Source of the DNA: Haloarcula pellucida
Lineage (GTDB): Archaea; Halobacteriota; Halobacteria; Halobacteriales; Haloarculaceae
Direction of reading: 5' to 3'
Length of the DNA stretch: 64,000 nt
Assembly: GCF_014647235.1 (NCBI RefSeq)
Contig: NZ_BMOU01000003.1
Location: 310,001 to 374,000, forward strand
The position numbers were made by a program, and so were the translations under genes. Of the stretch, positions 40,997-49,328 are shown in pieces. The notes under the pieces are model-generated. The model ran no database searches, had not been told where the DNA came from, and worked only from the letters and a program-made list of their open reading frames with translations. Each line of letters begins with the position of its first letter. Position 1 is the stretch's first letter.

Positions 40997-41809
40997 CTAC
41001 AGCGGGACATCGACCTGTCCGACCTCCTCTGCGGGTCCGCTGAGAACCGCGTCCTCGGCCCGCACCGCAACCTGTAGTTCGCCGCCCGGCGGGCGGACGG
41101 AGACCGTTCCGTCGGCGACGCCCGTCCGATCGGTGTGGTACCCGATGGCCAGCGCGCCGGTCCCGCAGGCGTCGGTCTCGTCCTCGACGCCGACCTCGTA
41201 GGTCCGCTGGTCGACGCCGCCGGCCGCCGGCGCCCACAGCGTCACGTTGATCCGCTGGGGCGGTTCGACGGTCCGCCGGACCTGCTCGGTCAGCGCTTCG
41301 AGGTTCTCTTTGGCGACGTCCCCGACCTGAACGAGGAGGTGATAGACGCCGGAGTCGACGAGCGAGACGTCGCCAAGTGCCGTCTCGACCGACAGCGTCT
41401 CGCGGAGACCGGTCTCGTCGACGCCGTCGACGTAGCTCGGTGAGCCAAGTTCCACCGTCACGCCGCCGTCTGCGTCGATGGTCGCCGCGCAGGTCCGAGC
41501 CTCCGTCTCGACGGTCACGTCAGTGTACCCCAGTACGTTGTGTGCCCACTTCGCCACGCATCTGACGCCGTTGCCACACATCGGCGACGTGGTGCCGTCC
41601 GGTTCGAAAAGCTCCATCTCGAGTGTCCGCTCCGAAAGCGGTTCGACGCGGAGCAGACCGTCGGCCCCAGTCTCGCCGCCGCGGACCGTCAGCCCGGAGT
41701 CGGAGTCACACCACTCCCGTGCCAACGCCGACGGCGAGTCGGTCGTCTCTGCTGCGGACAGGACGAAGAAGTCGTTTCCGAGCGCGTCGTATTTTTTCAC
41801 AGTATTCAT
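40997..41809 (-). CDS. dapF: DapF-family epimerase
   Basis: The 270-aa cofactor-independent PLP-free epimerase has both reactive cysteines: MCGNGVRCVAKW and DACGTGALAIGY. It has the N-terminal YDALGNDFFVL and the GGVDQRTYEVGVEDET region. DapF isomerises LL- to meso-diaminopimelate; relatives epimerise other amino acids. It lies downstream of trpG on the same strand, with 107 nt and an AT-rich start region (TACTTTAAAGT) between. Together with the LysA-like gene at 46.8 kb it suggests use of an unusual amino acid, though housekeeping lysine synthesis cannot be excluded. Confidence 0.85.
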   Translation of the reverse strand: MNTVKKYDALGNDFFVLSAAETTDSPSALAREWCDSDSGLTVRGGETGADGLLRVEPLSERTLEMELFEPDGTTSPMCGNGVRCVAKWAHNVLGYTDVTVETEARTCAATIDADGGVTVELGSPSYVDGVDETGLRETLSVETALGDVSLVDSGVYHLLVQVGDVAKENLEALTEQVRRTVEPPQRINVTLWAPAAGGVDQRTYEVGVEDETDACGTGALAIGYHTDRTGVADGTVSVRPPGGELQVAVRAEDAVLSGPAEEVGQVDVPL

Positions 41810-41916
41810 ACTTTAAAGTAATACTTCAGGACTTAAAATCTGGCGGTGCAGCGAGATTCGCCCGTCTCACGGCGGGATGGGCCCGCTATCGGGCCTCGAC
41901 GAATCGGCACGGACCC

Positions 41917-42513
41917 CTACAGTGGGCCGACGGGGTTGCGCAGTGACTTCCGGCAGAAGGTCTTGACCAGCGTCTTCCCGGCGTCGGTGAGGATGCTCTC
42001 TGGGTGGTACTGGATACCGATGTGGGGTTTCCGCGTGTGCCTGACGCTCATTACGACGTCGCCGTGGTCGCCCTCCTCGGCGCTCCCGGTGACCTCGATG
42101 CACTCCGGGAGCGTCGCCGGGTCGACGGCCAGCGAGTGGTACCGGCCGACCCGCAACGGGTTCGACACCTCCTCGTAGATCCCTCGACCGTCGTGGCGTA
42201 TCGTCGAGGACTTTCCGTGGACGACCTCCGGTGCGTGACCCACAGTCGCCCCTTCGGCGGCACACAGTGCCTGATGGCCCAGACAGATTCCCAGCGTCGG
42301 AATCTCGGTCTGTTCGAACACCGGGATGGAGACCCCCGCATCCTGCGGTGTGCCCGGCCCCGGCGAGACGACGATGCCATCGGGGTCTAACTCCACTATC
42401 TCGTCGACGGTTATCTGGTCGTTCCGCCGGACCTCGATGTCGGCGGTGTACTCGCCGACGTACTGGACCAGATTGTACGCGAAGGAGTCGTAGTTGTCGA
42501 TGACGAGAATCAT
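41917..42513 (-). CDS. trpG: Glutamine amidotransferase subunit TrpG/PabA-like
   Basis: The 198-aa class I glutamine amidotransferase has the nucleophile elbow GICLGHQALCAAEG, and the HPES triad appears in YHPESILTDAG. It supplies ammonia to the TrpE-like partner, whose stop codon overlaps this start by one nucleotide (TGATG). Pairing with a TrpE-type synthase makes anthranilate the likely product, but amidotransferases of this kind also serve aminodeoxychorismate synthases. Confidence 0.9.
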   Translation of the reverse strand: MILVIDNYDSFAYNLVQYVGEYTADIEVRRNDQITVDEIVELDPDGIVVSPGPGTPQDAGVSIPVFEQTEIPTLGICLGHQALCAAEGATVGHAPEVVHGKSSTIRHDGRGIYEEVSNPLRVGRYHSLAVDPATLPECIEVTGSAEEGDHGDVVMSVRHTRKPHIGIQYHPESILTDAGKTLVKTFCRKSLRNPVGPL

Positions 42514-43991
42514 CAGTCGGTCACCTCGACGGTGAAGTCGCTCTCACAGTCCAGTGCCTCGCCAACGGCCGTGACCAGTGCTCGGCCCTTGTCGAGTGTC
42601 TCGTAGAACTCCGCTTCGGGGTCCGAGTCGTCGACGATGCCGGCCCCGACCCGCAGATAGTACTTCTCGGCTCGGCGGACCAGCGTCCGTATCGTCATGT
42701 TGAACGTGGCTCGCTCGTCGAACCCGAGGACGCCGATGCTTCCGGTGTACGGGCCACGGCGTGTCGTCTCCACCTCGTCGATTATCTCCATGGTCCGTGG
42801 CTTCGGCGCGCCGGTGATGGTGCCCCCGGGGAACACCGCCGCTATCGAGTCGGGAATAGACTTATCGTCCCGACGGGTCCCCTCGACGACCGAGACGGTG
42901 TGCATCACCTCGGAGTAGCGGTCGATGCGCCGGTAGTCGGTCACCTCGACAGACCCGTACTCGGAGACCTTCCCGAGGTCGTTCCGTTCGAGGTCGACGA
43001 GCATCGCGTGTTCGGCGTGTTCTTTCTCGCTTTCGAGCAACTCCGATTCGAGCGCCTCGTCGTGTGTCTGGTCGTCCCCGCGGGGACGGGTCCCGGCGAT
43101 GGGCTCTGTCACGAGGCGGTCACCGTCACAGTGTAACAACAGTTCCGGGCTCGCGGAGATGATGTCGACCCCGGGGAACTCAAGCAGTCCGGAGTATGGG
43201 GCAGGATTGACGTCCCTGAGCGCGTCGAACACCGCGACCGGGTGGACGCCGGCGTCGGAAGTGAGCCGCTGTGAGATGTTCGCCTGGAACGTATCACCGT
43301 CGCGGATGTACTCCTTGACTGTCTCTATCCGGTCGACGTACTCCGCTTTTCCGGTCTCGTTGGTGAACGTGATGTCGCTGTCGACCGGCGGCTCTGGCAC
43401 CGTTTTACTTCCTTCCTGTATCGCTTCGACGTGTGTGCGGAGTCGCTTGCGGCCGGCCTCGTAGACCGCTTCGAAGTCCGCTTCGGGGGCGACGGTCGGA
43501 CAACAGGTGACGACGAGTTCCGTCCGTCCCTCGTCGGTGGGCTCCTGCCAAGAAGCGATGCAGTCGAACACGCCGAACTGTAACCGGGGTAACTCCCGCT
43601 GGTCGTCGGTCGTGTTCGGGAGGTCCTCCAGTTCTCTGGCGATGTCGTAGGACAGCCACCCGAACGCGCCACACGGATACGGAACCGTACAGTTCCCCCG
43701 GACGAGGCGTTCGTCGTCTACGATGTCCTCTAGTTGGTCGAAGCTGTCGCCCTCGCCCTCGGAGCCATCGACGATGTACGCCGGTTCGACACCGAAGTAC
43801 CCGTGGCCCGCCTGTCCACCCGTCGTCTCCAAATATACCCCGTTCGTATCGCCTCTGATGCGCTTGTAGGCGGTGAACGGGTCAGCGACCACCGTGGTTG
43901 CTTCGATGGGAATCCGGGCCGGTTCCGAGAGCGTCGATGCGACCGACGTGAACTCACTCTGTGTCGTGGTCACGGTCGACTCAGGTTGCAT
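42513..43991 (-). CDS. trpE: Chorismate-utilising synthase, anthranilate synthase component I type
   Basis: From ATG 43991 the protein is 492 aa. The active-site motif PIAGTRPRG has Ala where aminodeoxychorismate synthases (PabB) carry Lys, and GTITGAPKPRTMEIIDEVE is the Mg/chorismate loop. Together with TrpG it should make anthranilate from chorismate and glutamine. The N-terminal tryptophan feedback site (LLES-type) is not obvious, so inhibition by tryptophan may be weak. Its place next to chorismate mutase and an amidase suggests a biosynthetic role, not only tryptophan supply; no other trp gene is nearby. Confidence 0.88.
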   Translation of the reverse strand: MQPESTVTTTQSEFTSVASTLSEPARIPIEATTVVADPFTAYKRIRGDTNGVYLETTGGQAGHGYFGVEPAYIVDGSEGEGDSFDQLEDIVDDERLVRGNCTVPYPCGAFGWLSYDIARELEDLPNTTDDQRELPRLQFGVFDCIASWQEPTDEGRTELVVTCCPTVAPEADFEAVYEAGRKRLRTHVEAIQEGSKTVPEPPVDSDITFTNETGKAEYVDRIETVKEYIRDGDTFQANISQRLTSDAGVHPVAVFDALRDVNPAPYSGLLEFPGVDIISASPELLLHCDGDRLVTEPIAGTRPRGDDQTHDEALESELLESEKEHAEHAMLVDLERNDLGKVSEYGSVEVTDYRRIDRYSEVMHTVSVVEGTRRDDKSIPDSIAAVFPGGTITGAPKPRTMEIIDEVETTRRGPYTGSIGVLGFDERATFNMTIRTLVRRAEKYYLRVGAGIVDDSDPEAEFYETLDKGRALVTAVGEALDCESDFTVEVTD

Positions 43992-44024
43992 TGGTCGGCA
44001 CACCCCAGGACAGTTTCATTTAGT

Positions 44025-44069
44025 GGTTTTATACAGTAGTAGTTTCTACTTAAGTTTTGTCCTATATTT
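44025..44069 (-). promoter_or_regulatory. trpE promoter region with the TGTCCTATATTT box
   Basis: On the minus strand CTGTATAAAACC (about 44026-44037) lies about 35-45 nt before ATG 43991 and is a good TATA candidate. The box shared with the metE2 promoter (plus strand TGTCCTATATTT, 44058-44069) sits about 20 nt further upstream, in the expected place of an activator or BRE-proximal site. The 183-nt gap to the chorismate mutase gene holds no gene. Confidence 0.4.
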
Positions 44070-44174
44070 ATTAAAATAACGTGCGGCTGCCCCGCTTGCG
44101 CTCCCTCGGGTACCTTCTCGTCGCGTCTCGGTATCCACTGGCACTGCTCTGGGCTGTCCCTCTCCGGGTCGGCC

Positions 44175-44543
44175 CTAGAGGCGGTCCGGGGCGTCGCCAG
44201 TTGTCTCCCGGGCGGTCCGGTCTCTCCACTCGGCGGTCATCCCCATATGGACGAACAGCCTGAACGCTGCCGAGACGACGTTCTCGTCGACATCGCGGTC
44301 GACGGCGTACTCCCGGGCGCGCTCGACGACCCTGTCAGATTGCGCTTCGTCGACGAAGTCGTGGTCGTCGGACTGGAGTTTCAGCTCCCCGGCTCGTTTT
44401 GCCAGTTTCGTTCGCGTCTCGAGTAACTCGGTTATCTGCCGGTCGATATCTGCGATACTCGCTCGAACCTGTTCGAGGTCCGTCTCGGTTGGGTCGTCGG
44501 TTTGGGGCGGTACGTCGACGCCCTTCGTGTGGTTTCGCTCCAT
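44175..44543 (-). CDS. Chorismate mutase (AroQ class)
   Basis: From ATG 44543 the protein is 122 aa. The helical AroQ pattern is clear: VRASIADIDRQITELLETR, then LAKRAGELK with the two catalytic positions. The C-terminal helix is RLFVHMGMTAEWRD. It converts chorismate to prephenate, or aminodeoxychorismate in some antibiotic pathways. It follows the amidase by 4 nt and is in the same direction as trpEG, so the block draws twice on chorismate. An extra N-terminal stretch in the open frame (to 44597) overlaps the amidase and is not needed. Confidence 0.85.
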   Translation of the reverse strand: MERNHTKGVDVPPQTDDPTETDLEQVRASIADIDRQITELLETRTKLAKRAGELKLQSDDHDFVDEAQSDRVVERAREYAVDRDVDENVVSAAFRLFVHMGMTAEWRDRTARETTGDAPDRL

Positions 44544-44547
44544 CGTC

Positions 44548-45972
44548 TTACCCCCCGTAGAGACACTGCCACGGTTGCTCGCGCTCGAATGCCGCACTGG
44601 CGGTCAACACTGTCTCGTCGCCGAACCGGGGGCCGACCACTTGCAGACCGACCGGGATGCCGTCGTCGTCGGTACCCGCCGGTACGGATGCCGCCGGGTG
44701 GCCGGTGTAGTTGAACGGCCACACCGGGACGTGGTCCGTCCACCACTCGACGTGCTGCTCGAAGTCCTGCGTGAGGTCGATGTCGTTGTTCCCTACCGTC
44801 GGCGTGACCAGGAGGTCGTACTCCTTGAACAGTGATTGGACCCGCTGGAACAAATCCGTCCGGATCGATGCGGTCGCCGCGAGGTCGGCCGTCGAGACCG
44901 TCTCGGCGGTGTCGAGAACCGTCTGCAGACTCCGGGAGAGGCCCGCAGGATGGGCCCGCAGGTCGAGGTCCTCCCTGACGTCGATGGTCGTCACCGTCGA
45001 AGCCATGAATGTCGAAAACGTCGTCTCGAAGGCCTCGGTGAGGTCCGCATGGGAGAACGGGAACTCCACCTCGACAGTCTCGACGGAGGCACCCGCTGCC
45101 CTGAAGGCGTCTAGAGAGTCCGCGACCGTCTCCCGGATCGCCTCGTCGACGTCGAACAGGCCGAGGTCGGGACTGTATGCGATGTCGAGGTCGGCGGCCG
45201 GGGCTTCGACTGCCCCTCGGAAATCCATGTCGACGGGTCGACTCGCGGGGTCGCCCGGGAGATGGCCGGCCATCGCCGACAGCATCTCGGCCGCGTCCTC
45301 GACCGACCGCGTTATCGGTCCGACGACGGCGTGGTGGATGCGGTTGCCGAGGACGTCCTGAAACTCGTCCCACGGAATCACTCGGTAGGAGGGTTTCAGG
45401 CCATAGACGCCACACAGCGCCGCTGGGATACGGATCGAACCACCGGAGTCGCTACCGGTCGCCAGCGGCACCATTCCTGCGGCGACGGCGGCCGCGGAGC
45501 CACCGGAGGACCCGCCGGCGTTCCGGCCGGGGTCGTGTGGGTTTGCCGTCGGTCCGACGACCTCGTTGTCGGTCATCGCCTTGTGACCCAGTTCCGGTGT
45601 GTTCGTGGTGCCGAGGACGACGGTCCCGGCCGCCTCGAGACGGTCGACGCTCACCGAGTTGGACTCGGGGACCACGTCCGCCTCGGCGAACACGCTCGAC
45701 CCAGAGGTGTGTGGCACGCCGGCGACCTGCCCGGTCAGGTCCTTGATACCGACCGGGACTCCCGTCAGGGGACCGCCCCCTGTATCGCCCCGGTCGATAC
45801 GGTCGGCCCGTTCCCGGGCGAGTTCGGGTGCCGTCGCGAGGAACGCGTTGACGTCTCCTTCGACACGCTCGATCCGAGCGATGTGTGCGTCGACTACCTC
45901 GCGGGCGCGCAACTCGCCGTCAGCGATCCGTTCGCGCAACTCCACCGCTGACAGGAAGCATATTTCTTCCAC
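44548..45972 (-). CDS. Amidase-signature hydrolase
   Basis: The 474-aa protein has the Ser-cisSer-Lys triad: Lys in VPVGIKDLTGQVAG, the Ser pair in GGSSGGSAAAVAAG and TGSDSGGSIRIPAALCG. These enzymes hydrolyse amides or act as amide-forming transferases. It is first of a pair with chorismate mutase (4-nt gap). Its AT-rich promoter region (45975-46010, including TTAATATTA) precedes it. A role in releasing or forming an amide of an anthranilate-like intermediate is possible; a GatA role is unlikely without GatB/C. Confidence 0.9.
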   Translation of the reverse strand: MEEICFLSAVELRERIADGELRAREVVDAHIARIERVEGDVNAFLATAPELARERADRIDRGDTGGGPLTGVPVGIKDLTGQVAGVPHTSGSSVFAEADVVPESNSVSVDRLEAAGTVVLGTTNTPELGHKAMTDNEVVGPTANPHDPGRNAGGSSGGSAAAVAAGMVPLATGSDSGGSIRIPAALCGVYGLKPSYRVIPWDEFQDVLGNRIHHAVVGPITRSVEDAAEMLSAMAGHLPGDPASRPVDMDFRGAVEAPAADLDIAYSPDLGLFDVDEAIRETVADSLDAFRAAGASVETVEVEFPFSHADLTEAFETTFSTFMASTVTTIDVREDLDLRAHPAGLSRSLQTVLDTAETVSTADLAATASIRTDLFQRVQSLFKEYDLLVTPTVGNNDIDLTQDFEQHVEWWTDHVPVWPFNYTGHPAASVPAGTDDDGIPVGLQVVGPRFGDETVLTASAAFEREQPWQCLYGG

Positions 45973-46112
45973 AGTAAACGGCTATTAATATTATGGCGAC
46001 AAAGTTTTTCTGATATAACACTCCTCGTGCCGACGGCGGTCCGTCTGGACACGTGGGCCTCCACGGGCCGAAGCGTCGCGAACGGTGGGGTATCGCGTTC
46101 AGTCGGCCAGCA

Positions 46113-46634
46113 TCAGCGTTCGCGTTCGTACTCGGGCTCTAACACGCCGTAGAACACGGCGTCGACGTACTCGCCGTCGACGTAGAAGTGTTCGCGGACC
46201 CGGCCTTCCTCCTCGAACCCGACTTTCCGGAGCAGGCGTTTCGAGGCCTCGTTGTAGTCGAACACGCGGGCATACACCTTGTGGAGGTTCAGTTCGTCGA
46301 AGCCGTACTCGACGGACAGTCGCGCTGCCGCCGTCGCGAATCCCTGTCCGGACTCCTCGGGAACGACCCAGCCACCGAGTTCCGCGCGTCTATGGACGTC
46401 ACCGGCCAGTTCTAGCCACTCCATCCCGACCGGTTCTCCGTCGTGGCAGATGAGAAAATACAGGCAGTCGTCTTTCTTTCCCTCGACCAGACTCTGGACG
46501 GTCACCGGTTCGTGTTTGTTCGTCCCGTGGCGAACGTCCGGGTGGTTCCAGTGTTTGGCCAGAAACTCGTGGTCCGCTGGCTCGACCGGTCGGAGCGTGA
46601 TGTCGTCACCGTAAACGTGTGGCGCACCTGGCAT
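46113..46634 (-). CDS. GNAT acyltransferase (RimJ/RimL-like), paralog of the 31.4-kb gene
   Basis: From ATG 46634 the protein is 173 aa; I chose this because it gives the same MPG start as the paralog at 31390, although ATG 46661 is nearer the AT-rich box at about 46686-46697. The CoA loop is AELGGWVVPEESGQGFATAA and the C-terminal VRE-HFYVDGEYVDAVFYGV matches the other RimL copy. It is the fourth GNAT in the cluster. It is divergent from the LysA-like gene and shares a promoter region with it. Confidence 0.85.
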   Translation of the reverse strand: MPGAPHVYGDDITLRPVEPADHEFLAKHWNHPDVRHGTNKHEPVTVQSLVEGKKDDCLYFLICHDGEPVGMEWLELAGDVHRRAELGGWVVPEESGQGFATAAARLSVEYGFDELNLHKVYARVFDYNEASKRLLRKVGFEEEGRVREHFYVDGEYVDAVFYGVLEPEYERER

Positions 46635-46804
46635 ATACGCCCCAATAGTGGACGCACCCATATATTTTTGTGGATTCGAACCTAAAATGAATATATTTTG
46701 CCGAGGAAGCTGTGCCGGTAGCCGGCCGAGCCACATATCGGGCGACGCCAGACGTTTCGTACAACTGTGAAAGTACTAAATAAATGGGCGTTTCAGGGAC
46801 CACC

Positions 46805-48067
46805 ATGCGACACTCCCGCAACGATCGGCGGAAACGATTGACCGAGCAGGTCGGCCGGGTCCTCGCGGACGTCGGGACGCCTGTGTTGGTCTTCTTCGAG
46901 GCGGATATGCGCGAGAGCTACGACCGACTACGGTCGGCACTCGACGACCAGTACCCGGAGTCGAGCGTCTACGTCGCGGTGAAGGCGAACTTCCTACCGG
47001 ACGTGTTGGGCCTGTTCTCGGAGTGGGGGGCGCGGGCCGAGGCGTTCGCCAACTGCGAGATCGAGGCCGCGATGCGGGCCGGTTTCGACCCGGGCGACGT
47101 CCTCGTGACCGGGATGAACTGGGACGCCGACAGGATCGACCGCGCGCTCGCGAGCGGTGTCGATACGTTTCTCGTCGACAATCGTTCGGACCTCGCGACG
47201 CTACGGTCGGTCGCAGTCGAGGCCGACCGCCGCTGTGACGTACTGCTTCGGGTCAACCCGGAACTGGACGTCCCGACCCACCCGGACATCGCGACCGGGA
47301 CGCCCGGGAGCAAGTTCGGGATGGAGCTATCGGGTGGCGACGTGATGGCGGCCGCACGCACGGTCGCCGGCGACGACCACCTCCGTCTACACGGCCTGCA
47401 GACCCATCTTGGCAGCCAGATCGACAGTCCGACGCCCTACCAGACGGCGACGCGGGCACTCGTGGAACTGGCCGCCGATGTCGAACGCGAGACGGGCGTC
47501 GCCGTCGACACCATCGACGTAGGGGGTGGGTTTCCGGTGACGTACGACGAACAGGTTCCGCCGATCGAGGAGTACGTGTCGGTCATCGCCGAGACGGTTC
47601 ACAGTGCCTGTACGGACCTCGGCATCGACCCGCCGGAACTGTGTCTCGAACCGGGGCGGTACCTCTTTGCTCCGAGCGGGGCGCTCCTCTGTTCGGTCGG
47701 CCTCCTCAAGGAGACTTCCTCGGCGACCTACGCCGTCCTCGATACGGGCAAGAACACCGTGCTGGCCCAGCAGTCGGTTCCGATTTACGCCCCCTTCACT
47801 GACGGGCCGTCCCGGGAGTACAGCGTCGCCGGCCCCCTCTGTTACTCCGGCGACGTGTTCGCAGACGGGGTGCTACTCCCGGCGTTGGACCCCGGCGACG
47901 TCGTCGCGCTGGACAGGGTCGGCGCCTACGCCATCGGTCGGGAGACGCACTTCAACGGCATGCCGATGGTCCCGGTCGTGGTCGTAGACGCCGACGGTGG
48001 GTACGAGGTCGTCCGCGAGCGCGAGACGTGTGCCGACGTGTTGCCAAGCGACGGGACCGGCGACTGA
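46805..48067 (+). CDS. PLP-dependent decarboxylase, LysA/ornithine-decarboxylase fold III type
   Basis: The protein is 420 aa from ATG 46805. It has the TATA-like run CTAAATAAAT (46773-46782) 23-32 nt upstream, so ATG 46784 is not used. The PLP lysine is in VYVAVKANF. GSKFGM, HLGSQI and LEPGRYLFAPSG follow, and the catalytic cysteine region is LCYSGDV in place of the usual CESxD. The fold is that of diaminopimelate decarboxylase, but the C-terminal substrate-binding region (VGAYAIGRETHFNGMPMVPV) is altered from the PAEV end of LysA. It probably decarboxylates a modified amino acid. A LysA role in primary metabolism is the alternative. Confidence 0.85.
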   Translation: MRHSRNDRRKRLTEQVGRVLADVGTPVLVFFEADMRESYDRLRSALDDQYPESSVYVAVKANFLPDVLGLFSEWGARAEAFANCEIEAAMRAGFDPGDVLVTGMNWDADRIDRALASGVDTFLVDNRSDLATLRSVAVEADRRCDVLLRVNPELDVPTHPDIATGTPGSKFGMELSGGDVMAAARTVAGDDHLRLHGLQTHLGSQIDSPTPYQTATRALVELAADVERETGVAVDTIDVGGGFPVTYDEQVPPIEEYVSVIAETVHSACTDLGIDPPELCLEPGRYLFAPSGALLCSVGLLKETSSATYAVLDTGKNTVLAQQSVPIYAPFTDGPSREYSVAGPLCYSGDVFADGVLLPALDPGDVVALDRVGAYAIGRETHFNGMPMVPVVVVDADGGYEVVRERETCADVLPSDGTGD

Positions 48068-48068
48068 G

Positions 48069-49325
48069 TCAGGGCGTGACGGTCAGCAACAGTTCGTCCC
48101 GGTCTTCGAGCAACGAGAGCAGCGTCGTCATGAACTCGGTCGCGTCCGTCCCGTCGACGACGCGGTGATCGAACGACAGCGACGTCGTCATGCGCTTGCG
48201 GACGCCGATGTCACTGTCGTTTATCGCCACCGGTCTGTTCGTTATCGGGCCCAACGCGAGGATGGCGACCTGTGGGTAATTGATTATCGGGGTGCCATAG
48301 CGACCATACTCGTCGTAGCCGCCGAGGTTCGAAACGGTGAACGTCCCGCCCCGAAGGGCCGACGGTGCGAGTGTCCCCTCGCGTGCGGCCTCGGCGTGAC
48401 GCCGGACCGTTCTGGCGACCTCGACGATTGACTTCTCGTCGACGTCGTCGACGACCGGCACCACCAGTCCGTCGTCGGTGTCGGTCGCGAACCCGATGTT
48501 GTAGAACTCCTTTTTGACGAGTTCGTCGGCCCGGTCGTCGACGGCGGCGTTCATCACCGGGTGGGCTTCGAGGGCCGGGACAACGGCCTTCATCAGTAGG
48601 GCCGTGTGGCCCACGTCGGTGTCGTACCGCTCGTCGAGCCGGTTCTTGACCGCGAGGAACGCGCCGGCGTCGGACTCGTACCCCGAGGAGACGTGTGGGA
48701 CGATGGTCTTCGACTCGACCATCCGCTCGGAAATGCGCTTTCGAACACCGGTCAACGGTTCCCGCGTGGTCGGTCCCGCCGGGTCCTCGACCGAGTGTGG
48801 CGTCACCTCCGTAGTCGGGTGCCGTATCGCTTTCCGCGTCGACGAATCTCGCCCCGTGTCGGTTCGCACTCGGTCGATGTCGTTTCTGGTCACTCTGCCG
48901 TGTTCGGTGTCGATGGCAGTGATGTCGACGTCGTGGCGGCGTGCGTAGCGCCGCGTACTCGGCATCGCGACGACCCGTTCGGTCGTAGAGTGGGTCTGGC
49001 CGCCGCCGTTCGCGCCCGGTACCGGTGTGTCCGCAGGCGGGTCGGTCGTCGCCTCGGACCCGTCTGTCTCACCCGTCGGGACCTCGTCCGTCTCGAAGAC
49101 CGCGATGACGTCACCGACTTCGACACGGCCCCCGGCGTCCACACGGAGGTCCGTCACCGTTCCGTCACAGGGGACGGGTATCTCGACGACGGCTTTCTCT
49201 GTCTCGACGTCACACAGCGGTTCGTCCTCCGTGACCGTGCCGTCCGGGTCGACGTACCACTCGAGTACCGTCGCTTCGTGCAGTCCTTCACCGATGTCGG
49301 GGAGACGGAATTCGTAGGTTGCCAT
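48069..49325 (-). CDS. Dihydrolipoamide acyltransferase E2 of a 2-oxoacid dehydrogenase complex
   Basis: The 418-aa protein has a lipoyl domain with lipoylated Lys in VETEKAVVEIPVP (near 44), a peripheral-subunit-binding domain (MPSTRRYARRHDVDITAID), and the catalytic domain ending SFDHRVVDGTDATEFM with the active-site His-Asp. It moves an acyl group from E1 to CoA. Its stop is one nucleotide from the LysA-like stop (convergent) and its start is 3 nt after the E1 stop. No E3 gene is in the window; the housekeeping lipoamide dehydrogenase would have to serve. Confidence 0.92.
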   Translation of the reverse strand: MATYEFRLPDIGEGLHEATVLEWYVDPDGTVTEDEPLCDVETEKAVVEIPVPCDGTVTDLRVDAGGRVEVGDVIAVFETDEVPTGETDGSEATTDPPADTPVPGANGGGQTHSTTERVVAMPSTRRYARRHDVDITAIDTEHGRVTRNDIDRVRTDTGRDSSTRKAIRHPTTEVTPHSVEDPAGPTTREPLTGVRKRISERMVESKTIVPHVSSGYESDAGAFLAVKNRLDERYDTDVGHTALLMKAVVPALEAHPVMNAAVDDRADELVKKEFYNIGFATDTDDGLVVPVVDDVDEKSIVEVARTVRRHAEAAREGTLAPSALRGGTFTVSNLGGYDEYGRYGTPIINYPQVAILALGPITNRPVAINDSDIGVRKRMTTSLSFDHRVVDGTDATEFMTTLLSLLEDRDELLLTVTP

Positions 49326-49328
49326 TGG

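Noticed and set aside
42513-43991. Assignment of the chorismate enzyme as PabB (aminodeoxychorismate synthase)
   Set aside because: The Lys of PabB in the PIKGT motif is Ala here (PIAGT), which favours anthranilate-type chemistry, although isochorismate-type enzymes also have Ala.
46671-46681. GGTTCGAATCC on the minus strand, resembling a tRNA T-loop
   Set aside because: The flanks do not form a T-stem and no acceptor, D or anticodon arm is present; it lies in an AT-rich promoter region.
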